From: Nitratireductor mangrovi
Lineage (GTDB): Bacteria > Pseudomonadota > Alphaproteobacteria > Rhizobiales > Rhizobiaceae
Direction: 5' to 3'
Assembly (NCBI RefSeq): GCF_007922615.2
Contig: NZ_CP042301.2
Coordinates: 186,001-250,000, forward strand
DNA: 64,000 bases
Shown here piece by piece: positions 16,428 to 24,735 of the stretch (the first letter of the stretch is position 1; each line of letters starts with the position of its first letter). A model generated the notes under the pieces. That model was not told where the DNA came from. It saw only the letters and a program-made list of their open reading frames with translations, and did not search any database. The position numbers and the translations under genes are program-made.

Positions 16428-17777
16428 ATGCGCGACACCAACTTCCTCGTCGAAAACAATGCCAGGCGGATTTGGCACCCGATGGCGCATCCGGCCGAGT
16501 TGCACGACGACCCGCCGCGGGTGGTGATGAAGGGCGAGGGTGCCTACGTGACCGATCTTGAGGGCCGCACCGTGCTCGACGCTGTCGGGGGCCTTTGGAA
16601 CGTCAATCTCGGCTATAGTTGCGATCCGATAAAGAAGGCCATCGCCGATCAACTCGATGCGCTACCCTACTATTCCGGCTTCCGGGGAACCTCGACGGGC
16701 CCGTCGATCGAACTGGCCTGGGAACTGACCGAGTGGTTTTCGCACGAAGGCATGGTCCGCGCCTTCTTCACCTCGGGCGGGTCGGATTCCGTCGAGACGG
16801 CACTGAGGCTGGCGCGCCAGTACTGGAAAATCAGGGGGCAGGCAGACCGAACCAAGTTCCTGGCCTTGAAGAAAGGTTATCACGGCACGCATTTCGGCGG
16901 TGCGTCAGTCAACGGCAACGCCAATTTCCGCCGCAATTACGAACCCTTGCTGCCCGGCGTCTTCCATATCCCGGCGCCTAACGCCTACAGGAACCCGTTC
17001 GACGAGCCGGATCCGGAGAGACTCGCGACGCTGTGCGTGAAGGCTCTCGAGGACGAGATCACCTTCCAGGGCGCCGACACGATCGCGGCCTTCATCATGG
17101 AGCCGGTACTCGGCGCCGGCGGCGTGATCGTTCCCCATGAAAGCTTCATGCCGCGTGTGCGCGAGATCTGCGACCGGCACGAGATACTCCTGATCGCCGA
17201 CGAAGTGGTGACCGGTTTCGGTCGCACCGGATCATGGTCAGGGTCGCGTGGTGTTGGCGTCAGACCCGACATGATGACCATCGCCAAGGCCATCACATCC
17301 GGCTACTTTCCGCTGGGCGCGACCATGATCGGCGAGCGCATGGCGGAGGCCTTCGAGGCCGACAGGACAAGCTTCGGCGCGATCGGTCACGGTTACACCT
17401 ATTCCGGCCATCCCGTCGGCTGTGCGGCCGGCATCGCCGCACTTGCCGAGACGAAGAGGCTCAGGCTCGACGAAAACGCCTCGGCACGCGGTAGGGAATT
17501 GGCTTCGTTGCTGGAGGACCTGAAGGCCAGGCACGATGTTGTCGGTGACGTGCGCTACAAGGGGTTGATGGCGGCGGTCGAACTGGTTTCGGACCGCACG
17601 ACCAAGAAAGCCGCCGACAAGGCGCTGATGAAGGTTGTCGCAGACGCGGCCTACGATGCCGGAGTGATGTTGCGTGTTTCCGGATCAAACATCATCCTCT
17701 CGCCGCCGCTCATTCTGACGACCGAGCAGGTGCGGGAACTCGCCGACGGGCTCGGCGCAGGCCTCGCAGCGGCCTGA
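16428..17777 (+). CDS. Class III omega-aminotransferase (PLP)
   Basis: A 449-residue omega-aminotransferase. The PLP lysine is K287 (MMTIAKAITSGYFPLGA) and the ring-nitrogen aspartate is D258 (LLIADEVVTGFGRTG); the GG-SDSVETALRLAR helix near residue 120 and the GHGYTYSGHPVGCAA block are also present. Closest in general look to beta-alanine/taurine:pyruvate aminotransferases, which move an amino group from a terminal amine to pyruvate. AGGAG precedes the ATG at 16428. It ends the IclR-led operon; no terminator is obvious in the 150-base convergent gap that follows. An aldehyde it forms could feed the aldehyde dehydrogenase of the divergent operon (inference). Confidence 0.9.
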   Translation: MRDTNFLVENNARRIWHPMAHPAELHDDPPRVVMKGEGAYVTDLEGRTVLDAVGGLWNVNLGYSCDPIKKAIADQLDALPYYSGFRGTSTGPSIELAWELTEWFSHEGMVRAFFTSGGSDSVETALRLARQYWKIRGQADRTKFLALKKGYHGTHFGGASVNGNANFRRNYEPLLPGVFHIPAPNAYRNPFDEPDPERLATLCVKALEDEITFQGADTIAAFIMEPVLGAGGVIVPHESFMPRVREICDRHEILLIADEVVTGFGRTGSWSGSRGVGVRPDMMTIAKAITSGYFPLGATMIGERMAEAFEADRTSFGAIGHGYTYSGHPVGCAAGIAALAETKRLRLDENASARGRELASLLEDLKARHDVVGDVRYKGLMAAVELVSDRTTKKAADKALMKVVADAAYDAGVMLRVSGSNIILSPPLILTTEQVRELADGLGAGLAAA

Positions 17778-17927
17778 TGAAGCGATCCTGTCGGGCTCTG
17801 TTCTGACGGCTTGACGGGATTGCGCCCAGGCACGACACTTCCCCCAAGAGGTTGAAATGGCCTCGCGCAGCCGCCTTTCTCAACAACCGGTCAAGATCTT
17901 CGGGCTTACAGGCAGGCTGCTTTGACG

Positions 17928-18983
17928 TCAGGGAAAAGCGTTCGCGTCCTTTTCGCTTTTGGCAGAGCGTTGGACCGCCATCCCAGCCGCCGACGCATGT
18001 TGTTGCGCTGATGCCGCCGCCATGCTTGCGGCCTGGCGCCTGCGTTCCCGGTAGCGCGAGAACTGATTGTCGGCCAGCACGCCGATCAGGATGACACTGC
18101 CCATCACCGCAAAATTCAGTGATGAGGGAATGCCGAGAAGGTTGACCAGGTTCTGCAGCACCTGGAGCAGGATAACGCCGAGCACGACACCGACGATCGA
18201 ACCCTCGCCTCCGCGCAGCGAGAAGCCGCCGAGCACTGCGGCGGCGATGGCATAGAGTTCGTAGAAATTGCCGTGCGAGGCGGGATGAATGGAGCGCGTG
18301 TACATGGCAAAGAAGACGGCGGAGATGCCCGTCAGCACGAGGCAGATCACATAGGCGGCGATGATCGTCCGTGTCGTGTTGATGCCCGCGAAGCGCGCGG
18401 CCTCCTCGTTCTTGCCGACCGCGAACAGGTGGCGCCCGAACACCGTCCGGTGCAACGCGTACCAGGCGACCGCCGCAATAATGGTGAAGGCGATGATGGA
18501 GTGCGGCACGCCGCCGGTGCGGCCCGATACCACCCATTCGAGCATGGGAAAGCTGTCGCCAAAGGAGAAGCCGGCCGTGCCGTCCGCAGTATAGAAACGC
18601 GCGATGCCGCGATAGATCAGGAGCCCGCACAGCGTCACGACAAAGGGCTGGAGGCGCATGCGCGTGACGAGCCAGCCGTGGACGGCACCGAGGATGCCGC
18701 CAATCACGAGCACGATCAGGAAGGCGATTGGCCACGGCACCCCCTGGTTGACGATCAGGTCGATGAAAATGACGCCGAGCAAGGCGATGACGGAACCGAC
18801 CGACAACTCGATACCGGCTGTCACGATGACGAAGGCCTCGGCGACCGAGAATAGGCCGAATAGCCCGATCAGGTTCGCCGTGTTGGCCAGGTTGATCGGC
18901 GACAGGAAGCGTGGATTGATGAAGGCGACGACACTGCCGACGATCAAGATCAGCACCGCAAGGCCAAGGTCCTTCTTGTGCAT
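17928..18983 (-). CDS. Sugar ABC transporter permease, CUT2 family (RbsC-like)
   Basis: A 351-residue inner-membrane permease with about eight to ten hydrophobic segments starting at residue 7. Family features: GIELSVGSVIALLGV near residue 57, GRHLFAVGKNEEAARFAGI near 190, and GGFSLRGGEGSIVGVVLG near 255. CUT2 permeases form a homodimer that imports pentoses, hexoses or related sugars. The C-terminal 35 residues are alanine-rich and polar and are probably a cytoplasmic tail. Last gene of a minus-strand operon (binding protein, ATPase, permease); 12 bases separate it from the ATPase stop. Sugar unknown. Confidence 0.92.
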   Translation of the reverse strand: MHKKDLGLAVLILIVGSVVAFINPRFLSPINLANTANLIGLFGLFSVAEAFVIVTAGIELSVGSVIALLGVIFIDLIVNQGVPWPIAFLIVLVIGGILGAVHGWLVTRMRLQPFVVTLCGLLIYRGIARFYTADGTAGFSFGDSFPMLEWVVSGRTGGVPHSIIAFTIIAAVAWYALHRTVFGRHLFAVGKNEEAARFAGINTTRTIIAAYVICLVLTGISAVFFAMYTRSIHPASHGNFYELYAIAAAVLGGFSLRGGEGSIVGVVLGVILLQVLQNLVNLLGIPSSLNFAVMGSVILIGVLADNQFSRYRERRRQAASMAAASAQQHASAAGMAVQRSAKSEKDANAFP

Positions 18984-18995
18984 GGCTTCCCCGTC

Positions 18996-20489
18996 CTACC
19001 CGACAGCCAGATTGAGGATGGCTAGTTCCGTCAATTCATCCGCTTCGAGGATACCCGTGATCTCACCGCGGCGCATCACCGCAACGCGGCTGGCAACGCC
19101 GATCAGTTCCTCCATGTCGCTCGAGATCATCAGGATGCCGACGCCCCGGTCCGCGAGCGCTCGCAGCAGGCGGTAGACTTCCGCCTTGGCGCCGACGTCG
19201 ATCCCCCTCGTCGGCTCGTCGATGATGAGGAGCCGCGGCTCAAGCGCCAGCCACTTGGCCAGCACTACCTTCTGCTGGTTGCCGCCGGAGAGTTCGGCAG
19301 CGGGATTGCGAACGGACGCGGCGCGAATACCGAAGCGTTCGCGCGAGGCTTCCGCGAGCTCGACCTCGCGCGAACGGACGACGGTGCCGCCGCTCGAGAG
19401 GTTCGGCAGACTGGGGAGCGCGATGTTCTCGGCGATCGAAAAATCGAGATGCAGGCCCTGACCCTTGCGATCTTCCGGTACGAGGCAGATGCCCGCTTTG
19501 ATGGCCGCAGCGACCGAGTGGGAGGGCAGGGGGCGGCCATCGAGATGGATGGCTCCGCCTACAACCGGGTCGATGCCGAAGATGGCGCGTGCCAGTTCGG
19601 TGCGCCCGGCTCCGACGAGGCCGGCAAGGCCCAGAATTTCGCCCTTGTGTACGGTGATGCTGGCCCGCGCGTTGGGAAAGGTCAGCGTGGCCAGATTCCC
19701 TATTTCGAGGACCGGCTCGCGAAGCGCGCGCGTCGGCTTGTCATAGAACTGGTTGAGGTCACGGCCGATCATCATGCCGATCATGCGGTCTCGGTTGATG
19801 TCGGAGGCGGCCAGTTCACCGGCATTCCTGCCGTCTCGAAGGACGCTGACGCGATCGGCGACAGCCTCGATTTCGTTGAGGCGATGGCTGATGAAAAGCA
19901 CCGCCACGCCGCGCTCACGGAGTTCACGCATGACCCCGAGCAATCGTTGAGTTTCGGAAAGCGTGAGGCTCGAGGTCGGTTCGTCCATGATCACAAGCCG
20001 CGCGTCAATGGAGAGCGCGCGCGCAATCTCGAGCAGTTGCTGCTCAGCCAGCGAGAGCCCGGAGACAGGGTCGTCCGGTCCGAATGGCGCCGCCAGCATG
20101 TCGAGGATGGGCCGCACGGCCCGTGCCATGGCGCGACGATCGAGTGAGCCCAGCGGGCCCCGTGTGATCTCACGACCGAGCAGGATGTTTCCTGCAACGT
20201 CAAGATTGGTGAACGGGTTGAGTTCCTGATGGACGAAAGCGATGCCGCGGGCGGTCGCCTCGGCGGGCGTGAGGCTGGCGACGCCTTGCCCGTCGATCTC
20301 GATCCGGCCTCGGTCGGGCGCGATGCTGCCGCCGAGAACCTTCATCAGCGTTGACTTGCCGGCTCCGTTCTCGCCGATCAGGCCGACGATTTCACCGGCC
20401 GAAATGATCAGGTCGACGTCGTCGAGTGCGACGACGCCGGGATAAACCTTGGTAATGCCGGATAGGCTGATGGTGAAACCGGATTTCAT
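18996..20489 (-). CDS. Sugar ABC transporter ATPase, CUT2 tandem type (RbsA-like)
   Basis: A 497-residue ATPase with two fused nucleotide-binding domains. Domain 1: Walker [10 protein letters not shown], signature-like LSLAEQQLLEIARA, Walker B LVIMDEPTSSL. Domain 2: degenerate Walker A GLVGAGRTEL (R for K, normal in this family), signature [14 protein letters not shown], Walker [17 protein letters not shown]. The frame is open to a GTG at 20531, but the ATG at 20489 matches the family N-terminus (SGFTISLSGITKVYPGVVAL). It powers uptake with the adjacent permease. Substrate not determinable. Confidence 0.92.
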   Translation of the reverse strand: MKSGFTISLSGITKVYPGVVALDDVDLIISAGEIVGLIGENGAGKSTLMKVLGGSIAPDRGRIEIDGQGVASLTPAEATARGIAFVHQELNPFTNLDVAGNILLGREITRGPLGSLDRRAMARAVRPILDMLAAPFGPDDPVSGLSLAEQQLLEIARALSIDARLVIMDEPTSSLTLSETQRLLGVMRELRERGVAVLFISHRLNEIEAVADRVSVLRDGRNAGELAASDINRDRMIGMMIGRDLNQFYDKPTRALREPVLEIGNLATLTFPNARASITVHKGEILGLAGLVGAGRTELARAIFGIDPVVGGAIHLDGRPLPSHSVAAAIKAGICLVPEDRKGQGLHLDFSIAENIALPSLPNLSSGGTVVRSREVELAEASRERFGIRAASVRNPAAELSGGNQQKVVLAKWLALEPRLLIIDEPTRGIDVGAKAEVYRLLRALADRGVGILMISSDMEELIGVASRVAVMRRGEITGILEADELTELAILNLAVG

Positions 20490-20612
20490 CGACGCTGCCT
20501 GTCGGGCCACGAATTTGCGCCTGCATGGCACCTGCCGCGGGCAATGCCACCAGCTCTGCGCGGACGCGCCAGCGACGCGCCCGCGCAGTTCAGGGCAGGT
20601 CCCGGGAGGTAC

Positions 20613-21560
20613 CTACCCGCCTATCCGTTCGCGCAACTCGGCTTCGAAAGCGTCGACGTTCGACTGATCGATGACCTTGGTTGGCACGATGATCAGCCCG
20701 TCTTCGGGAATGCCGGACTTGTCGCCTTCCAGGAAGGCGGCCATCAGCTTCATGCCCTGGTATCCCCACTGATAGGGATCCTGAACGACCGTACCGGCGA
20801 AGTTGCCGGCCCGCACCGCGCCGAGCGTCACCGGATCTTCGTCGAAGGCAATCACCGTGATCTCGTTGAGACGTCCGGCAGCCTGGAGCGCCTCATAGAT
20901 CTTCGGGGGATTGTAGGAATAGAAGCCGACCATGCAGTCAACTTCCGGATTGGCGACGAGCACGTCGTCGACATTGGCACGCGCCCGCGCGAAGTCGACA
21001 TCGTCACCACGAACATCGACCAGTTCGATCCCGTGACCCTCAACCGCCTGACGGAAGCCGGCGATCCGCTCGACGGCGTTGTCGGCTCCAAGAAAGCCCA
21101 CGAAGCCCATGCAAGTGCCGCCATTCGGCAAGGCCTTTACCGCGATTTCGCCGGCCTGGATGCCGGCGGCCGTGTTGGACGAGCCAAGATAAGCGATTCG
21201 GTCGCTGTCCGGCGCGTCGCTGTCGGTGGTGAACAGCGGCACGCGGGCGGCGATCCGGTTGAAAGCGTCGATCGACGTCTTCGGATCAACCGAAGAAATC
21301 ATGATCGCGTCGGTGCCCGCGGCCACGAGGTCATCCATCAGCGCATTCTGCAGCGCGGCCGTTCCCTGCGCCGGATAGCGGAACTGCAGTTCGTAGCCGG
21401 GAAGCTCCGGCTCGGCCGCCTTGACGCCGGCTTCGGCCAGTTTCCAGAAGTCGGATGCCGCGTTGACGACGAATGCGAGCTGGGGTTTTTCCTGCGCGTG
21501 CGCGGTTCCGCACAGCGTGGCCGCGAGTGCCGCGACACTGACAATAAGCCTGAGTTTCAT
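20613..21560 (-). CDS. Periplasmic sugar-binding protein, CUT2 (RbsB-like)
   Basis: A 315-residue periplasmic binding protein with a Sec signal peptide (MKLRLIVSVAALAATLCG, cleavage after AHA). The type I fold is seen from QLAFVVNAASDFWKLAEAG, with the GTDAIMISSVDPKT strand near residue 80 and the hinge-region DPYQWGYQGMKLM block near residue 260. GGGAGGAACG precedes the ATG. First gene of the operon with the tandem ATPase and permease. Upstream lie an AT-rich promoter and a 22-bp element also found at the neighbouring importer, so both may answer to the same sugar signal. Confidence 0.9.
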   Translation of the reverse strand: MKLRLIVSVAALAATLCGTAHAQEKPQLAFVVNAASDFWKLAEAGVKAAEPELPGYELQFRYPAQGTAALQNALMDDLVAAGTDAIMISSVDPKTSIDAFNRIAARVPLFTTDSDAPDSDRIAYLGSSNTAAGIQAGEIAVKALPNGGTCMGFVGFLGADNAVERIAGFRQAVEGHGIELVDVRGDDVDFARARANVDDVLVANPEVDCMVGFYSYNPPKIYEALQAAGRLNEITVIAFDEDPVTLGAVRAGNFAGTVVQDPYQWGYQGMKLMAAFLEGDKSGIPEDGLIIVPTKVIDQSNVDAFEAELRERIGG

Positions 21561-21620
21561 CGTTCCTCCCTTCGTCTTCTTAGTTGATTGTTCGATTGGT
21601 GGACGCCAATCAGCGTCAGT

Positions 21621-21642
21621 TGATTATTAATATAAATTAGCA
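21621..21642. promoter_or_regulatory. Shared operator-like element, site A
   Basis: A 22-bp AT-rich imperfect palindrome beginning TGATTATTA and ending AATTAGCA. It sits about 60 bases upstream of the minus-strand sugar-binding-protein gene. It matches 18 of 22 positions with the element at 23897-23918 (read on the opposite strand) in the divergent promoter of the second importer. The nearby LacI regulator is the obvious candidate binder, although there is no central CG as in classical LacI sites. Confidence 0.5.
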
Positions 21643-21823
21643 TCGTTATCAACGAAGAAAACACCGGCATTGAGAAGGAGGAGCGCGGCCGCGCAAAGGG
21701 GAGCGTCGGCCTATCGTGCTTTTCCCGCTCGTGTTTTTGCTCGCCATCGGACTGAGGTCAGCCCTCGGCTTTTTCGCTCTCGAAGATCGCGTCGATCATG
21801 CGCATGGCGACGCGTCCAAAAGA

Positions 21824-21847
21824 AGCCGGGCCGCGTACGGCCCGGCT
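21824..21847 (-). terminator. Rho-independent terminator of epimerase/binding-protein operon
   Basis: A perfect 10-bp stem, AGCCGGGCCG with CGGCCCGGCT around a CGTA loop, starts 20 bases past the stop of the second binding-protein gene on the minus strand. It is followed in that direction by TTCTTTT. It separates the epimerase/binding-protein operon from the next minus-strand importer operon. Confidence 0.8.
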
Positions 21848-21867
21848 CTCCTTTGATCTTGGATCGA

Positions 21868-22860
21868 TCAATTGTCGGCGCAGAAGCCGGGATCGTCCTG
21901 ATTGCACACGTCAAGGCCGGTGTAGAGCGGGTCTTCAACGCTTTCGCCGTTGATGAGCTGGATCATGACGTCCGGTGCGCGGTGCCCCATTTCGAAGGGC
22001 CGCTGGCCGATCTGCGCGTGGCTGCGACCGTCACGGAACGCCTGGGTTTGCGGCGGCAGCGTATCGCCGGCGACGATGATCAGGTCCTTTGATTTCAGCT
22101 TGTCCATCACCTGGTCCGTCACCTGGGCGTACGCCTGCGGTGCAAACTGCGCCCAGCCGCCGATCAGGATGAAGGCATCGAGATCGGGATTGGCGGTGAA
22201 GGTGTCCGCCATCTGCTGATTGGCGAGGTCGGCCTGATCGTTGGTGAAGACCGGGCAGCCGTCGATTTCTGTCCACCCGTTCTGCCCCGTCAGCCGCTCG
22301 ACGTCCTTCTCGCCGGCGATGGTGTCGCGATAGCCCTGCGCACGGGCGTTGATGTTGTCGGCCGCCACATTGCCGAGCTGAAGGCAGACCGTGCCGCCGT
22401 CAGGCTTCAGTTTCATCGACTCCTCGGCCATCTTCACGCCCATCAGGTAATTGTCGGTGCCGAGATAGGTCGCGCGGATGTCGCGGTCTTCTGCCAGGAA
22501 ATCGGCGTCGATGGTCATCACCGGCACCTGCGGATTGATCTGGCGGACCCGATTGGCCATCGCCGGCGCATTCGACGGCGAAATGGCAATGGCGGCCACG
22601 CCGCGGGTCAGGAGATCGTCGACGATTTGCACCTCGCCGGCTTCGTCGGCTGAGGAGGCCGGGCCGGTATAAAGGCACTCATATTTGCTGTCGGCATTTT
22701 CCGACATCCATTTCTGGCAGCCGAGATTGATCTGCTCGAAAAACGGATTGTCGAGGCCCTTGACCACGATCGCCAGCGTTTCCTTGTCCTGGGCCTGGGC
22801 GGCGCCGGCTATCATTGCGAACACCGCTGCTGCAGAGGCCAGATTCCTGATGTCTTTCAT
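21868..22860 (-). CDS. Periplasmic sugar-binding protein, CUT2 (second system)
   Basis: A 330-residue binding protein with a Sec signal (MKDIRNLASAAAVFAMIAGA, cleavage after AQA). The mature part begins QDKETLAIVVKGLDNPFFEQ, typical of RbsB/FrcB-type receptors. Four cysteines in the mature chain (LGCQKW, YECLY, DGCPVF, DVCNQDDPGFC region) could form disulfides, which is more than usual. The ATG at 22860 follows GGGAGG; the open frame upstream to 22956 lacks a signal peptide. It lies 41 bases downstream of the epimerase gene. The matching ATPase and permease are divergent at 23979-25734, so the binding protein is separated from its transporter by the epimerase. Confidence 0.9.
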   Translation of the reverse strand: MKDIRNLASAAAVFAMIAGAAQAQDKETLAIVVKGLDNPFFEQINLGCQKWMSENADSKYECLYTGPASSADEAGEVQIVDDLLTRGVAAIAISPSNAPAMANRVRQINPQVPVMTIDADFLAEDRDIRATYLGTDNYLMGVKMAEESMKLKPDGGTVCLQLGNVAADNINARAQGYRDTIAGEKDVERLTGQNGWTEIDGCPVFTNDQADLANQQMADTFTANPDLDAFILIGGWAQFAPQAYAQVTDQVMDKLKSKDLIIVAGDTLPPQTQAFRDGRSHAQIGQRPFEMGHRAPDVMIQLINGESVEDPLYTGLDVCNQDDPGFCADN

Positions 22861-22901
22861 AACTTTTCCTCCCTTGGGTTGTTGTCGCGACACCCGCACC
22901 G

Positions 22902-23882
22902 TCAGCCCGGGTACCAGATCTGTCGTGGGTCGTTTTGCGCCCGCACGTAGTTCCACGCATCCTCGATCAGCGGCCCCAGTTCATAAACGGGGCGCCAGCC
23001 GAGCCACAGCCGTGCCTTGGCGTTGTCGAGCCAGTTGCTGAAGAAGCGCGTGGGGATCTCGATCGCCGAATACCCGCGCGTGTCTTTCAGGTATTCGGCC
23101 ACACGGCCATAATCGACAGGTTCGTCCATTGAGATGTTGAACAGTTCGCCATTGGTTGCCGGGTTGTCGATAGCGGCCATGATGGCGCCCACGACGTCCG
23201 ATACGTGGACGAAATTTCGTTTCAGCGGCGTCCCGCGCTCGTCCAGCATGAGGGGGACCACCTGCTGCCCGGACAGCCGCGCAACCTCCGCCTGAGGCAG
23301 CAGTTCTCCCCACGGTGGCCCGCCGAACTGCTCTTCGCCGAAGCTCAGCGCGTAACGGAAATCGTCCTTTTCCATGATCCATGGCGCACGCAGACAGCAG
23401 GCGTTGATGCCGTACTGGATCTGGTACTGCTCCAGCATCACTTCTTCGATGACCTTGGTGAGGGCGTAGCAGCCGGGGTAGGCGCGTCGCGGCGAGGTCT
23501 CCGTCACCGGCGTGTCGTAGCGATGGAAGATGTGTCCGACCGAGCAGTCGCCACCGATGAGGATGAACTGTTTCGCGGAAGGTGACGCGCGGAACGCCTC
23601 AAGCAGATGGAACATGCCCTTCACCGCGACGTCGATCACGAGGTCGGGCGATTCCTTGACTGCGGCCATGTGCACGACATGACTGACCCCGGTCATGGCC
23701 TTCACCACGGTGGCGCGTTCCGACAGCGACCCTTTGATCACCGTGAGGCGGTCATGCGGAGGCAGATCGCGATTGTGGCAAATGGCAACCACTTCGGCGC
23801 CGGCGAAACGCCCGCTCGCCAGGAAGGCCGGCAGGAAGTGGCTGCCAACCTTTCCGGTTGCTCCGGTAATAAGCAGCTTCAT
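22902..23882 (-). CDS. NAD(P)-dependent sugar epimerase/dehydratase-family oxidoreductase
   Basis: A 326-residue extended short-chain dehydrogenase. The nucleotide-binding motif GATGKVG is at residues 7-13, the HMAAVKESP strand follows near residue 71, and the catalytic Y139-x3-K143 pair lies in CYALTKVIEE. The C-terminal half (from about 190) is the substrate-binding part. Members act on nucleotide sugars or free sugar derivatives (epimerase, dehydratase or dehydrogenase). Being first in an operon with a sugar-binding protein and divergent from its ATPase/permease, it more likely oxidises or epimerises the imported sugar than makes cell-wall precursors. Exact reaction unknown. Confidence 0.87.
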   Translation of the reverse strand: MKLLITGATGKVGSHFLPAFLASGRFAGAEVVAICHNRDLPPHDRLTVIKGSLSERATVVKAMTGVSHVVHMAAVKESPDLVIDVAVKGMFHLLEAFRASPSAKQFILIGGDCSVGHIFHRYDTPVTETSPRRAYPGCYALTKVIEEVMLEQYQIQYGINACCLRAPWIMEKDDFRYALSFGEEQFGGPPWGELLPQAEVARLSGQQVVPLMLDERGTPLKRNFVHVSDVVGAIMAAIDNPATNGELFNISMDEPVDYGRVAEYLKDTRGYSAIEIPTRFFSNWLDNAKARLWLGWRPVYELGPLIEDAWNYVRAQNDPRQIWYPG

Positions 23883-23896
23883 TTCTCCTCCTTTTC

Positions 23897-23918
23897 TGAT
23901 AATATTTACTAATAATCA
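23897..23918. promoter_or_regulatory. Shared operator-like element, site B
   Basis: A 22-bp palindromic AT-rich element, TGATAAT at the left and AATAATCA at the right, in the 96-base gap between the divergent epimerase and ATPase genes. It starts 15 bases upstream of the epimerase ATG and ends 61 bases upstream of the ATPase ATG. Read on the minus strand it matches site A (21621-21642) at 18 of 22 positions. Its placement over both promoters fits an operator for coordinate control. Confidence 0.55.
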
Positions 23919-23978
23919 GCCGTCAACTATTTCTTAAGGGGCGATCGCAAAGCGCGTAAGCTGGAGTGGGGAGGAAGC

Positions 23979-24725
23979 ATGGTGGCGCAACGCCTGACAT
24001 TGACCGGCATCAGCAAGCACTTCGGAGCGATACGTGCGCTCGACGACGTGTCGCTGTCCGTCGGAGAGGGTAAGGTCTTGGGCCTGATGGGTGACAACGG
24101 CGCCGGCAAATCGACGCTGGTCAAGATCATCGCCGGCAATTTCAGGCCGTCAGCCGGCAAGATCGAGCTTGACGGCGAGCCTTGCGATTTCAGCCATCCC
24201 AAGGACGCACAGCGCTCGGGTATCGAGATCGTCTATCAGGACCTGGCGCTGTGCGACAATCTCAGCGCTGCTTCGAACGTCTTCCTCGGACGCGAACTGC
24301 GACGACAGCTGGGACCGTTGCGAATCATCGACTACAGGGCGATGCATACCCGCGCCGGCGAATTGTTCACCCAGCTCAAGTCGGAGACGCGCCCGCGTGA
24401 CCTGGTGCGCCGGATGTCCGGTGGCCAGCGCCAGGCCGTGGCCATCGCCCGGACGCTCCTTTCCGATGCCAAGGTCGTGCTCATGGACGAGCCGACCGCA
24501 GCCATTTCGGTACGCCAGGTGGCGGAGGTGCTGGACCTTATCCGCCGCCTGCGCGACCGCGGCATCTCGGTCATCCTGATCAGTCATCGTATGCCCGACG
24601 TGTTCGCCGTATCCGACCGGATCGCCGTGCTGAGGCGGGGCGAACTGGTAGCGCACAAGGACACGGCGGACAGTTCGCCCGAGGAAGTAACCGGACTTAT
24701 CACTGGCGCAATACAGGCGGCGTAG
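23979..24725 (+). CDS. Sugar ABC transporter ATPase, single-domain CUT2 (FrcA-like)
   Basis: A 248-residue ATPase with one nucleotide-binding domain: Walker A GDNGAGKST, signature MSGGQRQAVAIAR, Walker B VVLMDEPTAAI, and H-loop LISHRMPDV. Most CUT2 ATPases are about 500 residues with two fused domains; single-domain versions such as FrcA of the rhizobial fructose importer presumably dimerise. The stop codon is intact and the downstream permease follows after 10 bases, so it is not a truncated tandem gene. GGGAGGAAGC precedes the ATG. It pairs with the permease at 24736 and the binding protein at 21868. Confidence 0.9.
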   Translation: MVAQRLTLTGISKHFGAIRALDDVSLSVGEGKVLGLMGDNGAGKSTLVKIIAGNFRPSAGKIELDGEPCDFSHPKDAQRSGIEIVYQDLALCDNLSAASNVFLGRELRRQLGPLRIIDYRAMHTRAGELFTQLKSETRPRDLVRRMSGGQRQAVAIARTLLSDAKVVLMDEPTAAISVRQVAEVLDLIRRLRDRGISVILISHRMPDVFAVSDRIAVLRRGELVAHKDTADSSPEEVTGLITGAIQAA

Positions 24726-24735
24726 GGAGGCACGG

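Larger units (their letters stand above)
21561..21867. other. 307-base intergenic region: promoter, operator-like repeats, terminator
   Basis: No gene is seen here. From the left it holds the leader of the binding-protein operon, an inverted repeat GATTGG-TGGACG-CCAATC (21594-21611) and an AT-rich stretch at about 21618-21660 that should contain the promoter. The 21621-21642 palindrome is listed separately, as is the terminator at 21824-21847 that closes the next operon. Positions 21661-21815 show nothing recognisable. Confidence 0.6.

Noticed and set aside
17778-17927. Terminator between the class III aminotransferase and the convergent permease
   Set aside because: Only a weak GGTTGA/TCAACAACC pairing with a long loop and no T-run is seen.
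23979-24725. Possible truncation of a tandem CUT2 ATPase
   Set aside because: The protein has a complete single domain with normal C-terminus, and the permease follows after 10 bases; single-domain CUT2 ATPases such as FrcA exist.
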